DNA of 64,000 bases from Duganella sp. 1224 (GTDB lineage Bacteria > Pseudomonadota > Gammaproteobacteria > Burkholderiales > Burkholderiaceae_D). Where the stretch lies: NCBI RefSeq assembly GCF_013408245.1, contig NZ_JACBYS010000001.1, positions 1,054,001-1,118,000 on the forward strand. The letters are read 5' to 3'. A model generated the notes under the pieces. The model had not been told where the DNA came from and did not search any database. It saw only the letters and a program-made list of their open reading frames with translations. The position numbers and the translations under genes were made by a program. How positions within the stretch are numbered: position 1 is the stretch's first letter; each line of letters begins with the position of its first letter. Shown here one piece after another: positions 63,640 through 64,000 of the stretch.

Positions 63640-64000
63640 ATGATCTGGTGGCATTGGTTAAGTGTGATCGGCAGCCTGGCGGTGACCGGGCCGATCGGCG
63701 TGGCGATCGTGATGTGGCTGCTGGCCGGTAAATCATGGCGGCTGACAGCGATCTGGCTATTCCTGTTCGGCGCCGGCATGGCGCTGGTGGTCGCCACCAA
63801 GATGGCCTTCATCGGCTGGGGCATCGGCGTGGCCTCGGTGGACTTCGCCGGCTTCAGCGGCCACGCGATGCGCGCCGCCGCCGTCTACCCGGTGGTCGGC
63901 TTCCTTGTCACCCGCTCGTCGCCGCTGTGGGCGCGCCAACTGGGCACCGCCGCCGGCGTCGTGCTGGCGGTGCTGATCGCCATTTCGCGCGTCTACGTCC
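63640..64000 (+). CDS. PAP2-family membrane phosphatase, N-terminal part
   Basis: At least 120 codons run to the window edge. The frame starts at ATG 63640 with AGAGGA five bases upstream. Hydrophobic segments near 5-27, 33-53, 78-92 and 98-115 are present. GFSGHAMRAA matches the PSGH motif of PAP2 phosphatases, and AISRVYV at the edge is the start of the third motif (SRxxxxxH). PAP2 enzymes act on lipid phosphates or undecaprenyl pyrophosphate. The rest of the gene is not in this window. Confidence 0.8.
   Translation, partial: MIWWHWLSVIGSLAVTGPIGVAIVMWLLAGKSWRLTAIWLFLFGAGMALVVATKMAFIGWGIGVASVDFAGFSGHAMRAAAVYPVVGFLVTRSSPLWARQLGTAAGVVLAVLIAISRVYV

Overview
The window is a high-GC chromosomal segment from a betaproteobacterium. 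It most resembles the Oxalobacteraceae (Massilia/Duganella/Janthinobacterium group). The evidence is the thrS-infC-rpmI-rplT-pheS-pheT-ihfA-merR order, the gcvTHP operon behind a tandem glycine riboswitch, the protein sequences, and GGGTCAG-type palindromic intergenic repeats. No complete mobile element, phage or CRISPR array is visible.

Layout. Positions 1-9855 are the edge of a type VI secretion (T6SS) locus. A leftward operon encodes an M15 peptidase of TagX type, a membrane protein with a degenerate ketosynthase-like domain, and TssM (cut by the window edge). A rightward operon encodes a membrane-anchored protein, VgrG, a Tle4/PGAP1-like lipase effector and a Tli4-like immunity lipoprotein. 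Positions 9900-21276 hold metabolic and stress genes: dctA, bdhA, a hydrolase-RidA-relA operon, gst/lysR, a chloramphenicol-acetyltransferase homologue, two serine hydrolases and a CDF metal exporter. Positions 21379-29642 hold two identical tRNA-Val(GAC) genes and the translation operon from thrS to ihfA/merR, in which infC starts with AUA. Positions 29782-34661 hold two two-component systems around a Crp/Fnr regulator. Positions 34762-42716 are a minor-pilin/PilY1 operon.

Positions 42786-49675 hold prfC, an nnrD-phosphatase-xth operon, and a YtrA-type GntR regulator with an ABC exporter behind a clear operator. Positions 49679-53208 hold small membrane proteins, a secreted Cache-like protein followed by a chemoreceptor, and an ArsR-like regulator. 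Positions 53308-58123 are the glycine cleavage operon with its promoter and riboswitch. The rest is a ClpP-like protease, a small disordered protein, a second chemoreceptor with a CheR-binding tail, a DUF1631 protein with an internal 18-residue repeat, and the start of a PAP2 phosphatase.

The strongest unexplained signal is a set of intergenic palindromes. Three 79-86 bp near-perfect hairpins sit exactly between convergent stop codons (15896, 17546, 44458). Two of them bracket the gst/lysR pair. The third has both arms of its tip changed together, so pairing is preserved. A shorter GGGTCAG palindrome lies between infC and rpmI. A separate 70-bp double-hairpin family (26184, 56234) shows compensatory changes in its stems. 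The other candidate for new biology is the T6SS-linked ketosynthase-like membrane protein, which lacks the catalytic residues of its family.
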